Positions 7,691-16,965 are shown, numbered from the stretch's first letter. The stretch is DNA of 64,000 nt from Bacteroidia bacterium (GCA_030430575.1 JAUIKF010000019.1:1-64000), one strand, 5' to 3'. The notes: a model not told the origin generated them from the sequence alone. Program-made: numbers and translations.

Positions 7691-8410
7691 AAGAACCCTG
7701 ACCCCCACGCCGAGGCCAATGCCTATCACCAAGTGTCTCGTGGGATTCTGTGAGGCATTTTTGGGGAAAATGGAAAGACGTGAGTATTGTGGACTGACCA
7801 TCCATTGTAGGTTTTTCCTTGTGTTAAACCAATTTTCAAAGCTCACTTTCCATCCATAGCGAAACCCAAAATTGGGCTGGTCGGGATGTAGGCTGTTGAG
7901 CGAAAAGGTATGAAGCCAGACGGTAGGCATGAGTTGGTAGCCAGATTGGTCGACAATTACCCTGCCCACTTTGAGGCCCAATTGACGGATAGGCACGCCT
8001 TGGCCGTTATTTGCGATGGGAACGCGTCGCCTCGCACCCCGTTGGTCATCCTGGGTGACCATTTCATCATCATCCAGGTAACTACGACCGGCTGTGAGAC
8101 CGAAGCTCCATTTGTTGAGGTGGAGGTCAGCGTGGAGGGCGTAGGGGAAGATGATGGCCAAATGGGTTCTATCCCAGGCTAGGGAAGATGAGAAGTCTGT
8201 GGGGTCGGAAGGGTAGGTGTATACCCACCAGCCTGCTTCTAGGCCTGTGGATACGCCCACGCTGAAGTTAGTTTGGGCATGGGTACTATTGAAAGAGGTC
8301 AGATAAAAGCTTAAGAATAACAAACCATATAAGGCATATAAGTTCATATAAGCCCATTTGTTCTTTTTCTTAAATGCGCTTATATGTCTTATATGGTTCA
8401 AATACGACAT
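7679..8410 (-). CDS. Putative outer-membrane beta-barrel protein of unknown family
   Basis: A 243-residue exported protein with a signal-like segment (YALYGLLFLSFYLTSFNS) and a processing site near THAQ. The mature chain alternates aromatic and polar residues in short strands separated by turns (LEAGWWVYTY, GFRYGWKVSFENWF, LVIGIGLGVGVRVLWGK), as in outer-membrane barrels. It ends in a short hydrophobic strand. I do not recognise a family; DUF3570 is the usual partner of this cluster but is longer and does not obviously match. The ORF begins three bases after the thioredoxin stop. An alternative start is ATG 8347 (MNLYALYG), which lies inside an inverted repeat, so the first 30 or so residues are repeat-encoded. 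Confidence 0.65.
   Translation of the reverse strand: MSYLNHIRHISAFKKKNKWAYMNLYALYGLLFLSFYLTSFNSTHAQTNFSVGVSTGLEAGWWVYTYPSDPTDFSSSLAWDRTHLAIIFPYALHADLHLNKWSFGLTAGRSYLDDDEMVTQDDQRGARRRVPIANNGQGVPIRQLGLKVGRVIVDQSGYQLMPTVWLHTFSLNSLHPDQPNFGFRYGWKVSFENWFNTRKNLQWMVSPQYSRLSIFPKNASQNPTRHLVIGIGLGVGVRVLWGK
8323..8398. repeat. ACCATATAAG inverted repeat, solo copy
   Basis: The 20-base arm AACCATATAAGGCATATAAG (8323-8342) is matched by its inverse at 8379-8398 with one G-to-A difference, separated by 36 bases. It starts about 15 bases after the thioredoxin stop on the minus strand and covers the start region of the next gene. The same arms occur at 16410/16965 and 39883/39958. Confidence 0.9.
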
Positions 8411-8413
8411 TAA

Positions 8414-8878
8414 TCAACCCTCTTTTAAAAAACTCATTATTTTCCCCAAATAAGCTTCCCCGCTTCTCGCTCGATAGCCATTTATTTTCCCTAAAACAAC
8501 GAGGTCCTTGGATAACATAACGGAGAGCGGGAAAGCGCCTTGCGGATTGTATTTTTCTGCTAATTGCGCATTTTTATGGGCTTGTTCTTTGGGGAGTTGG
8601 TGCTTCTTGGCGCGCGGGAAGTCCACTTTGAGGAGGACAAAATGGGCGTTGGAAAGTGCTTTGAAAGTGTCGGTCTCAAAGACTTCTTGCTCCAATTGGA
8701 TGCAAGGACGGCACCAGTCTGAGCCAGAAAAGACCATAAGAATGGCTTTATCCGCTTGCTGAGCCTTTGCAACAGCTTGATCATAATCTGTCATCCAGTT
8801 GGGAGAGGGCGTACTGGCACTTATCAAAAGGCATAAACTGCTAAAGCAGACGATTTTGAGCAGGGAAGGGATTTTCAT
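8414..8878 (-). CDS. Periplasmic thioredoxin-family protein
   Basis: A 154-residue exported thioredoxin-fold protein. It has a signal peptide (about 1-22), then KAILMVFSGSDWCRPCIQLE with the redox pair Cys56-Cys59 (WCRPC), then FVLLKVDFPRAK and the cis-Pro region GAFPLSVML. It resembles the thioredoxin_7/DUF255-like periplasmic reductases that handle a single partner rather than bulk thioredoxin. It is the first gene of the thioredoxin, outer-membrane protein, apbE order, with a three-base gap to the next gene, so it probably serves the same extracytoplasmic redox system. The start at 8878 (MKIPS) is preferred over an upstream in-frame ATG at 8926 because it gives a clean signal peptide. Confidence 0.88.
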   Translation of the reverse strand: MKIPSLLKIVCFSSLCLLISASTPSPNWMTDYDQAVAKAQQADKAILMVFSGSDWCRPCIQLEQEVFETDTFKALSNAHFVLLKVDFPRAKKHQLPKEQAHKNAQLAEKYNPQGAFPLSVMLSKDLVVLGKINGYRARSGEAYLGKIMSFLKEG

Positions 8879-9032
8879 GGGGGTAAATATAAATAAGAAA
8901 ATTACGGACTTATAACGTGGAATCAACTCCTTTTGTGTAGAAAAATATTAAAACCATTCAGTTGTCAGAAAAATCCCCCCCAAAATTAGGAGGAACGCGT
9001 ACTAGGCAATTTTTCGCAGATATGAATGACGG

Positions 9033-9103
9033 GTAACCTAGAACCCAGAACATAAAACCTAGAACCAAAAAAAGCTGCCAGGAAAAATCCTCGCAGCCTT
9101 TTC
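9033..9103 (-). terminator. CTAGAACC word array and terminator of the M49 peptidase gene
   Basis: On the minus strand, GGCTGCGAGGA pairs with TCCTGGCAGC and is followed by seven T, about 20 bases after the stop codon, forming a good Rho-independent terminator (9067-9103). It adjoins ACCTAGAACCCAGAACATAAA-type words (9033-9066), a family also seen near 20800, 40980, 44900 and 48090. Confidence 0.75.
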
Positions 9104-9124
9104 TTATTTAGTGCAACATGCAGC

Positions 9125-11230
9125 TTAGTTCACCATGACTTTCACTTTCGATCCATACCGAAACTCATTCACAGGCAAGAATGAATAGGTACTTCCATAG
9201 TACATCATCTGCTCCGCAAAATTATCTGGGTAGGAAATCTTCACATCTGTGATCTCCTCGCCATCCATGACTGCTTCTAAGACAGGATTGATAAAGCCCG
9301 TATAAGGCGCAATATTGAGCTTCGCATAGCGGTCAAGGACTTGCTTGTGGAGCTCTTGGTCCACCTTTACCCCATATCCTTCTACCAATGCTTTGGCAGC
9401 TTCATAGTCTCCTTGAGACTTGATGCGCTGCACTTCCTTGAGCAATTGGCCAAATAGCTGGCGGAGCTTGTCGTAATCGTTGACCACAAAGAAGACCTTG
9501 CCATCTCGGACCTTTTTCTCAATCACATTTTCTGCTTCCCCCTGTGCATACGCCCAATTGGATACCCAAGCACGGTTGCGCATGTGGGCTTCTTCGATGT
9601 CATCGCCGAGCTTGATGCGGACGAGCTGGGTGAGCATACCGTTGCGGATGTAGTCATCATAAGCCGTTCTCCCTACATCCAGGTTTTCCATCAAGCCCAT
9701 ATCCACTAGCTTCTGGTCCATGATATAATACAAGGCTACGAGGTCTGCACGGCCTTCTTCCATGGTAGAAGAATAATTTCTAAGCGTTTCTTTGGGCTCT
9801 CCAACGCCGTCTTCCAATTGACCTGAAGCGTGGCCGATGACTTCGTGCATATCTGTATGCAGGTTGTCAGAGATGCTTCCATATTTCTTGGCTCGGTCGA
9901 TCTCTTCTTGTGAGAATGCAAATTCGGATAAGGAACCGCCGCCTTGCTTAGATCCTTCGTCGTAGGCGCCTACGATATTGGCGAGGTTGACGGACTTGGA
10001 GCCGTGGGTAGCGCGGATCCAGTTGGCGTTGGGGAGGTTGATCCCAATAGGCGTAGAGGGAGAAGCGTTGCCAGACTCAGCGATGACATTGATCACGCGT
10101 GCAGAGATGCCTTTTACATTTGCTTTTTTGTGCTTATCTGAGATGGGAGAATTGTCTTCAAACCACTGGGCTTCGCCGCCGATCGCCTCGATGCGCTTAG
10201 ACGCTTCGGGGTCGCGAATGGCGACGACAGACTCAAAGGAACCTTTGTAGCCCAGCGGATCGCTGTATACTTCGATAAAGCCATTGATGACATCAATTTT
10301 AGAGTCGACATCGTTGACCCAAGCGATATTGTACGCATCAAAATCAGCGAGGTCGCCGCTGTTGAAGTAAGTGATCAACTTGGAAAGGGCATCAGCCTGT
10401 TTCTCATTTTCGGCAACTTTGACGGCTTTTTCCAACCAAGATACCACTTTGGAAAGGGCTTCAGTATACATGCCCCCTACTTTCCATACCTTTTCCACGA
10501 CTTTGCCATTTTCCTTCACCACCTTCGTGTTGAGGCCATGAGAAACGGGTTCTTTGTCGTCTGGGTCTTTGAGGGATTTGTAATAGGCTTCTACTTCAGC
10601 TTGGGTGACGCCTTCGTAGAAATTGACCGCAGAATTGGCCACTACATCGATGTCAGCACCTTTTTCTACTTTCTTTGCAGCGATTTCAGGACTAAAAATG
10701 ACAGGTCCTAAAATGCTGATGATTCCGCCTTTGTTGTCTAGTTCAGAATTGTTGACCAATTCGGCGAAATACGCTTCATCGAACTCAGGCAATATCTTCT
10801 CATTGCCATAATGGTGGTGGATGCCGTTGGAAAACCAGACACGTTTCGCATACACTTCAAATTTTTGGTAGTCATCGGAAGTTTTGTCTCCAGTATAAGA
10901 ACCCCAAATGCCTTCAATGGTCTTGCGAATGGCGAGGTTGTGCTTATAGTTTTGATCCCAGATAATGTCGCGCCCACAATAGGCAGCTTGGGAGAGGTAG
11001 TACAAAAGCTTTTTCTCCTGCAAACTGAGTTGGTCAAAACCGGGTACCCGGTAGCGGTAGATTTTGAGGTCGGCAAATTCATCTGCTTTGATCTGGAAGT
11101 CATCTCCGTGATCTTCCGCGGCATGATCGTGCCCATCATGATCCCCATGGTCATGATCATGGTCGTGATCACTACATCCCCAGACAAATAGGCTCAGAGA
11201 AATAAGAAATACAATGCGTGATAGTTTCAT
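9125..11230 (-). CDS. Dipeptidyl-peptidase III-like metallopeptidase (family M49), lipoprotein
   Basis: A 701-residue zinc peptidase predicted to remove dipeptides from peptide N-termini. The signature HEVIGHASGQL (HEXXGH zinc motif) is near residue 461 and EEGRADLVALYY (the EExxA(D/E) zinc-ligand motif) near 490, as in M49. The N-terminus is a lipoprotein signal peptide ending in VWGC (Cys19). A remarkable His/Asp run follows (SDHDHDHDHGDHDGHDH), which would bind metal, so the enzyme is membrane-anchored outside the cytoplasm rather than cytosolic like the eukaryotic form. M49 proteins in Bacteroidota are often mislabelled as dihydrofolate reductase. It is a single-gene unit with its own terminator. 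Confidence 0.92.
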   Translation of the reverse strand: MKLSRIVFLISLSLFVWGCSDHDHDHDHGDHDGHDHAAEDHGDDFQIKADEFADLKIYRYRVPGFDQLSLQEKKLLYYLSQAAYCGRDIIWDQNYKHNLAIRKTIEGIWGSYTGDKTSDDYQKFEVYAKRVWFSNGIHHHYGNEKILPEFDEAYFAELVNNSELDNKGGIISILGPVIFSPEIAAKKVEKGADIDVVANSAVNFYEGVTQAEVEAYYKSLKDPDDKEPVSHGLNTKVVKENGKVVEKVWKVGGMYTEALSKVVSWLEKAVKVAENEKQADALSKLITYFNSGDLADFDAYNIAWVNDVDSKIDVINGFIEVYSDPLGYKGSFESVVAIRDPEASKRIEAIGGEAQWFEDNSPISDKHKKANVKGISARVINVIAESGNASPSTPIGINLPNANWIRATHGSKSVNLANIVGAYDEGSKQGGGSLSEFAFSQEEIDRAKKYGSISDNLHTDMHEVIGHASGQLEDGVGEPKETLRNYSSTMEEGRADLVALYYIMDQKLVDMGLMENLDVGRTAYDDYIRNGMLTQLVRIKLGDDIEEAHMRNRAWVSNWAYAQGEAENVIEKKVRDGKVFFVVNDYDKLRQLFGQLLKEVQRIKSQGDYEAAKALVEGYGVKVDQELHKQVLDRYAKLNIAPYTGFINPVLEAVMDGEEITDVKISYPDNFAEQMMYYGSTYSFLPVNEFRYGSKVKVMVN

Positions 11231-11355
11231 AAAGAATAGGTGTGATGTTGAAATTTTATCAAAAATAGCAAAGGGTTTTGTAATTTGCTGAGGTTCATGC
11301 AGCTTTGGCTTCGTTTAGTTACGTTTTTTCGTTTTTTGTTAAAAAACAGTGTCTC

Positions 11356-14300
11356 ATGCTTCGACCTTTTGCGGTTTTTTCCCTTTTCCTCCTGTTCAGC
11401 TTCTCTCTGTATAGTCAGTACCAAATTAATGGTAATGCCACTGCGATAGGCAATAATTGCTATCAATTGACTGCCAATACCACTGGCCAGCGAGGAACGA
11501 TGTTTAATGTGAATCGGCTTGACCTCAGTCAGCCGTTTGATATGTATTTTGACCTCTTTTTTGGGTGTAATAATGGTGGAGCAGATGGGATGGCATTTAT
11601 CCTCTGTCTGGATAGTACCGCCTTAGGCATGCCTGGAGGTAGCCTAGGATATGGGGGTGTCACACCTTCTGTAGCGGTAGAATTTGATACGTATACCAAT
11701 GGAGGTTTCGGTGACCCTACCACGGACCATATGGCCTTGGTGTCAAATGGCAGTACGGTTCACACGGCCCTTACGAATCTCTCTGGCCCTGTGAATGCTA
11801 TAGCTTCGGGCGCAAATATCGAAGATTGTAATTATCACACTGTCCGTTTTACCTGGAATCCCAATACCAATAATTTTCGCGCCTATTTTGACTGCTCGTT
11901 GCGGATCAATTATACAGGGGATATTGTCACCAATATCTTCAGTGGGGGAACTAGCGTGTTTTGGGGCTTTTCTGCCAGTACGGGAGCCCTGACCAATTTT
12001 CACCGCTTTTGCCCTACCTTCCTCTCCTTCTTCGATGCGGTCACAGATACCACGGTCTGCCGAGGAGATACCTTTCAGGTAGATGCAGGTCCTGGCCTGA
12101 GTTATAGCTGGAACCCGTCAGCTGGCCTGAGCAATGATACCATTCGCAATCCTTTTGTTTTTCCCGATACTACTACGCAATATATCGTCACGACCATTGA
12201 TTCTTGTGGACTGCCTCGTGTTGATTCTTTCATCGTGCAGATTGATACGTGCCCCATGATGCCAGTCATCACTACCACCATCACCAACTGCTATGAAGTA
12301 TTCTATCATGTAGACCCAGGAGGTGGGGTAGCCCCCTATACTTTTAATTGGGGAGGAGGAAATGGCCTGACAGGGACCACGGATACGGTTCGGGTAAATT
12401 ATGGGACTGGAGGTATGTATGGGTATTTTGTGACCATTGTGGATGCTCTAGGGGATACCATTGTTCCTGGTGGATTTATTACCCTACAAAACCAAGCCTT
12501 CGCCAATGCTGGCAAAGATACCACCCTCTGTCCCAACCAGGTAGCTACCTTGGGTACACCAGTCCTTCCAGGGCAGACTTACCAATGGCGGGCCCTCAAT
12601 TTCGGTTTTGGCCTGCCTGGCGGTACGGCCAATTCCCAAGCCCAAGTGGGCGTTTCTTTTAATAATTCCACCTTTGCGCCCATTACTTTTTGCTATGAAT
12701 TGACAGCTACCGATACCAACGGCTGCCAGGCCATTGACACGGCCTGTGTGACCTATTCGAATAAACCCATCGCCAATTTCATTGTAGACGACACAGTCTG
12801 CCAAGGCCAATTTGCCAATGTAACCTATACCGGTAGCCTTACCCCTGGCACCCAATACAATTGGGGTTTTGGGACGGGCATGGACCCTGGTGGGAATAAT
12901 ACGGCCACGACTTCAGGGCCTCATTTGGTGGCATGGGCAGCGCCTATCTCTGGCCAACAATTGATTACCTTGACGACAATACTAAACGGTTGCCCATCCG
13001 ACCCTGTGAGCAAGACGGTGCAGGTAAATTCGATTCCATCATCGAGATTCAATGCGATCAGTCCGATCTGCCAAGGGCAGGCAACGGTGCTTACCTACCA
13101 AGGCGGTGCCTCAGCCGCCGCCACCGCCAACTGGTCTCTCAGTGGCGGAACCATCATCACTGGGACTGGGCTAGGACCATTGACAGTAACTTGGAATGAT
13201 ACAGGGACAAAAATAATTACTCTACTAGTCACTGAAGGCGGATGCCCTGGAAATCCCTTTACGGATACGGTGCATGTGCGTCCTATCCCGACGGCTACGA
13301 TGAGCAATCCCGGATCTGCATGTGTCGGGGATTCTGTCCAAATTGTCTATACTGGAAATGCGCTGCCATCGGCGGTTTACACCTGGAACCTAGACGGGGG
13401 AGGCGCCTTCCCCTTTCCGCCAGGGCCTGGCCCCGTCAAGGTAGCCTGGAGTACCCTAGGGACAAAGACCGTTACCCTGAATGTTCAACAAAACGGCTGC
13501 TTCTCTAGTATCGGGCAGATCAGCATATTGATTCATGATAAGCCCTTGGTCCAGGTGAATGGGGTGGCAGATCAGTGTTTTACGGGAAATAGCTTTGATT
13601 TTACGGCCGTAGGTGCACCTGGTAATGCGACCTATAATTGGTTCATGGGGAATAGTGCGACGCCTGCGACAAGCACTGCGGCAAGCCCCACAGGCATCTC
13701 CTATAGTAGCCCAGGCATCAAAACGGTGACCCTTACCGTCTCGGCCAATGGCTGTACCAGTGACCCTGCGATGACTTCATTTGAAGTGATAGAAGAGCCC
13801 TTGGCGGATTTCACGACTCAGGTGCCAGGTGGAACTGTATGTTCGACGGATTCGGTGACTTTTTTGGTGGTAAATCCACCTGTCGGCGCTAGTCAGACCT
13901 ATCAGTGGAGCTTTGGGATAGATGCCATTCCCCAGACTTCCAGTTTGCCTTCGCCTGCTCCTGTGACTTATAGTTCAGGCGGGGTGAAAATCGTGACACT
14001 TACGGTGAGTTATAAAGGTTGCACAGACACTCATGCCACTAATTTCCGTGTGGAATCTTCTCCTACGCTGATCGCAGGACCTGATCGGTCCTATTGTGAA
14101 GGAGACGGAGGGGTGCAGATCGACGCTTCTTCTTCTGGGGGTACGCCGGCTTATGTTTACTCTTGGTGGTGTAATTCGGGTGGGTGCGGTATCAGCAATG
14201 TCGGAGTCGAGGATCCCATGGTCAATCCATTGGCCGTAGCACCTGATACCATCACTTTCTGTGGGCAGATCGTGGATAGTAAAGGCTGTATGAGCCGTGT

Positions 14301-16401
14301 TGACTGTATGGATGTACTGGTACATCCCAAACCCAAAGTAGACGCAGGACCTGACGATACGCTTTGTTCACAAGGCCCAGGGGCAACCCTGATGGGAGGC
14401 TTGGCTGCCAATAATAAAGCCATAGGGCCATTCTCCTGGCAGTGGACAGATGAAGGGAATAATATTCCTCCTCACGGCATGTTGCCGCCCAATGACAAAA
14501 ACCCTTCGGCGTATACGCGTCCTGATACCACGATCATCTATGTCTTGGTCGCCACAGACCTCAGTACAGGATGTAGCAGTAACCCTACAACTGTGAACCC
14601 GCTGAGTACAGCAACTGTGGTTGTACGTGATAATCCCGTGGCCCAACCCGGTCAAGACACAGTTATGTGTCTGGGAGATACGATCCACCTCAATGGCTTC
14701 GCCTCTGGCGCAGCTGGGCCTTATACCTATTCCTGGACGCCTACCAGTACGGGTTATGTCGATGATCCCAATCGACCGGATCCCCGTGTGAGTCCCTTGC
14801 AGACCACGACGTTTACGCTAGTCGCCACAGCCAACGGCTGTGACAGTCGAGGAGAACAGATTACGGTGTTTGTGGAAACGATTCCTACCTTGGAGGCAGG
14901 GGAAAACTTGTCCATGTGCCAAGGGGATACGGTGCTGATGGGGGCGCTGGCAAGTGGTTCGCCCTTTCCTGGACAGACAGCCTATAGCTTTGTCTGGAGT
15001 CCACGAACCAATCTTTCTGATCCTTTTTCTCCTGAACCATTTGCCTACCCTGATACCACCACAAAGTATGTCGTAGTAGCCACCTCTAACCGTGGCTGTG
15101 GCTCCGCTAAAGACTCGATGACGGTGACAGTGAAACCGACGCCGATTGCCCATGTCGTGACCTTAGATACGCTGATATGCATCGGAGAAACCCTTCAGCT
15201 AGTGGGTTCTCATTCTTTTGTAAATACCGATTCTGTGCCACCTAATCAGGTCATCTACCGATGGAGCCCCCGGGCGTCCATTCAGGGGAGTATGTTTGAC
15301 AATCCCGTGACTGTCAAGCCCGATGAAAGCACGGCTTATTTATTGGAAACCAATGTGTTAGGGTGTAAAACCTTTGACCAGGTGATCGTCAATGTGAGCC
15401 AGCAACCGACGGCTGCTATTACGGCTTCAGATACCGTGATATGTGCCGGGGAAGTGGTGCAGTTGATGGGGCAAGGCGGCTTTGGGAGTAGTACATACCT
15501 TTGGTCACCAAGCAGTGGGGTAAGTGATAGTAGTATTGTAGATCCTATAGTAGAGCCAATGGTGACTACCACCTATATGCTCACGATTGAGGAAGGGGCT
15601 TGTACTTCTGATACCAGTATCCGAATCAAGGTATTGCCGTTCCCAGTAGCAGATTATTTCTCTACTCAGACCGATGGGTGCCCAAGGCTTGAAGTGAGTT
15701 TTATCGAAAACGCAACAGATGCCCTCTTCTATTCCTGGAACTTTGGGGATGGTTCACCTACGGACAATACGCCTAATCCGCTCCATGTCTATTCTGAGCC
15801 AGGGATGTATCCAGTGACGTTGATTGTGCAAGCATTTGGAGGCTGTGCGGATACAGTGACCAAGGTAGTTGTCAATATTGGTGACGGCTCCTTTGCAGAC
15901 TTTACCTCAGATCCCCTTCCTGATGTTGAACAAGTACTTCCTGACGCGGTCGTGCGCTTCACTGACCTTTCTCAGCAAGGTGTCAATTGGCTGTGGGATT
16001 TTGGGGATGGAAGCACCTCTGCTGCTCAAAACCCTGACCATATCTATCGCGAGCCGGGCGACTATGAGGTGACGCTGACTGTTACCGATGTCAATGGCTG
16101 CATCTCCACGATTGTCAAAGGCAAGTATGTCGTATTTGCGCCAGACCTCTTTATTCCTAATGTCTTCTCCCCCAATGACGATGGCGTCAATGATGTCTTT
16201 GAAATTGTCTACACAGGCAAAGAAGACTTCGCCTTGGAATTATTTGATCGCTGGGGGCGGGTAGTCTATACCGCTGACCGTGCCATCGATACGTGGAACG
16301 GCATCCGCGATACAGGTGACCAAGCGCCTGAGGGTGTCTATTTCTATAGCCTTACGATTGGTGATCGGACGTATACGGGCAATGTGACACTTTTGAGGTA
16401 G
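11356..16401 (+). CDS. Giant surface protein: L-type lectin, PKD-like repeats, gliding-motility C-terminal domain
   Basis: A 1681-residue secreted protein. The signal peptide (about 1-21, ending SLYSQ) is followed by an L-type (legume-like) lectin domain (about 22-235) with GGADGMAFIL and VAVEFDTYTNGG, the metal- and sugar-binding style of that fold. About a dozen Ig/PKD-like beta domains follow, each with a D(T)xxCxGD-type strand and YxWxPxxGL(S) repeats. Two true PKD domains near 1430-1590 carry WNFGDGSPT and WDFGDGS. The C-terminal module (about 1597-1681) has PNVFSPNDDGVNDVFEI and WDG-like WNGIRD, the gliding-motility-associated domain exported by the type IX system. It is probably a cell-surface or extracellular adhesin. 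The start at 11356 (MLRPF) gives a proper signal peptide. Nine bases after its stop lies the inverted-repeat element. Confidence 0.93.
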   Translation: MLRPFAVFSLFLLFSFSLYSQYQINGNATAIGNNCYQLTANTTGQRGTMFNVNRLDLSQPFDMYFDLFFGCNNGGADGMAFILCLDSTALGMPGGSLGYGGVTPSVAVEFDTYTNGGFGDPTTDHMALVSNGSTVHTALTNLSGPVNAIASGANIEDCNYHTVRFTWNPNTNNFRAYFDCSLRINYTGDIVTNIFSGGTSVFWGFSASTGALTNFHRFCPTFLSFFDAVTDTTVCRGDTFQVDAGPGLSYSWNPSAGLSNDTIRNPFVFPDTTTQYIVTTIDSCGLPRVDSFIVQIDTCPMMPVITTTITNCYEVFYHVDPGGGVAPYTFNWGGGNGLTGTTDTVRVNYGTGGMYGYFVTIVDALGDTIVPGGFITLQNQAFANAGKDTTLCPNQVATLGTPVLPGQTYQWRALNFGFGLPGGTANSQAQVGVSFNNSTFAPITFCYELTATDTNGCQAIDTACVTYSNKPIANFIVDDTVCQGQFANVTYTGSLTPGTQYNWGFGTGMDPGGNNTATTSGPHLVAWAAPISGQQLITLTTILNGCPSDPVSKTVQVNSIPSSRFNAISPICQGQATVLTYQGGASAAATANWSLSGGTIITGTGLGPLTVTWNDTGTKIITLLVTEGGCPGNPFTDTVHVRPIPTATMSNPGSACVGDSVQIVYTGNALPSAVYTWNLDGGGAFPFPPGPGPVKVAWSTLGTKTVTLNVQQNGCFSSIGQISILIHDKPLVQVNGVADQCFTGNSFDFTAVGAPGNATYNWFMGNSATPATSTAASPTGISYSSPGIKTVTLTVSANGCTSDPAMTSFEVIEEPLADFTTQVPGGTVCSTDSVTFLVVNPPVGASQTYQWSFGIDAIPQTSSLPSPAPVTYSSGGVKIVTLTVSYKGCTDTHATNFRVESSPTLIAGPDRSYCEGDGGVQIDASSSGGTPAYVYSWWCNSGGCGISNVGVEDPMVNPLAVAPDTITFCGQIVDSKGCMSRVDCMDVLVHPKPKVDAGPDDTLCSQGPGATLMGGLAANNKAIGPFSWQWTDEGNNIPPHGMLPPNDKNPSAYTRPDTTIIYVLVATDLSTGCSSNPTTVNPLSTATVVVRDNPVAQPGQDTVMCLGDTIHLNGFASGAAGPYTYSWTPTSTGYVDDPNRPDPRVSPLQTTTFTLVATANGCDSRGEQITVFVETIPTLEAGENLSMCQGDTVLMGALASGSPFPGQTAYSFVWSPRTNLSDPFSPEPFAYPDTTTKYVVVATSNRGCGSAKDSMTVTVKPTPIAHVVTLDTLICIGETLQLVGSHSFVNTDSVPPNQVIYRWSPRASIQGSMFDNPVTVKPDESTAYLLETNVLGCKTFDQVIVNVSQQPTAAITASDTVICAGEVVQLMGQGGFGSSTYLWSPSSGVSDSSIVDPIVEPMVTTTYMLTIEEGACTSDTSIRIKVLPFPVADYFSTQTDGCPRLEVSFIENATDALFYSWNFGDGSPTDNTPNPLHVYSEPGMYPVTLIVQAFGGCADTVTKVVVNIGDGSFADFTSDPLPDVEQVLPDAVVRFTDLSQQGVNWLWDFGDGSTSAAQNPDHIYREPGDYEVTLTVTDVNGCISTIVKGKYVVFAPDLFIPNVFSPNDDGVNDVFEIVYTGKEDFALELFDRWGRVVYTADRAIDTWNGIRDTGDQAPEGVYFYSLTIGDRTYTGNVTLLR

Positions 16402-16409
16402 AAGATTTG

Positions 16410-16965
16410 AACCATATAAGGCATATAAGTACATTTAAGGGAAGAATTAGGAAAGATCACTTGCCATTGATTTTTGAGAAAAGAGAAATTGAAGATTACC
16501 AAAACGTATTTAACAGACCTTGTATATCGGGTAAATGGGGCAGCCATAGAAGTAGATAAAGCGCTTGGGCCTGGTTTGTTAGAGAGCGTTTATCACAAAT
16601 GCATGAGACAAGAATTAACCTTGAGGAAGATTCGATTTGAGTCAGAGATGGAGGTTCTTGTATCGTATAAAGGGCTTACAATTGATACTGCTTTGCGATG
16701 TGATTTCTTTATTGAAGATATTCTTGTCGTTGAATTAAAGGCTGTTGAGGCTATTTTGCCAATACATGAGGCCCAGATATTGACTTATATGAAATTGCTG
16801 AATGTACCTGAAGGTTTGTTGATCAATTTCAACGTAGTGAATATCTTTAGCCAAGGGCAAAAAACATTTGTCAACGACTTATATCGAAATCTGCCAGACT
16901 AAGGCCATCTAACTTCTCTTCTCTTCTTTTCTTAACTTCTATGCCCTTAAATGCCTTATATGGTT
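16410..16965 (+). mobile_element. Inverted-repeat-bounded element carrying a GxxExxY gene
   Basis: The left end AACCATATAAGGCATATAAG plus TACATTTAAGGG (16410-16441) and the right end CCCTTAAATGCC plus TTATATGGTT (16944-16965) are inverse copies apart from a 10-base insertion in the left arm. Between them is one gene, 16474-16902. The left end is nine bases past the stop of the giant surface protein; the right end runs into a GNAT gene stump. No target-site duplication is evident. Gene-free versions of the same inverted repeat occur at 8323-8398 and 39883-39958. The mobility is inferred, not shown. Confidence 0.55.
16474..16902 (+). CDS. GxxExxY protein (PDDEXK_3 nuclease-fold family)
   Basis: A 142-residue protein with the family name motif GLLESVY at residues 34-40, preceded by GAAIEVDKALGP. 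A nuclease-like core has RCDFF...VVELKAVE (Asp77, then Glu87-x-Lys89) and HEAQILTYMKLL, and ends with GLLINFNV. This is PDDEXK_3/GxxExxY, a family found in multicopy sets in Bacteroidota, Verrucomicrobia and Planctomycetes; function is not established. There is no ATG before residue 44 and an in-frame TGA lies six bases upstream, so translation must begin at TTG 16474 or a later TTG. The gene is bracketed by inverted repeats and may be the coding part of a small mobile element. Confidence 0.9.
   Translation: MRKEKLKITKTYLTDLVYRVNGAAIEVDKALGPGLLESVYHKCMRQELTLRKIRFESEMEVLVSYKGLTIDTALRCDFFIEDILVVELKAVEAILPIHEAQILTYMKLLNVPEGLLINFNVVNIFSQGQKTFVNDLYRNLPD

Noticed and set aside
14818-15153. Several minus-strand open frames inside the giant lectin/PKD-like gene
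   Set aside because: All are shadows of the long coding frame with no domain signal.
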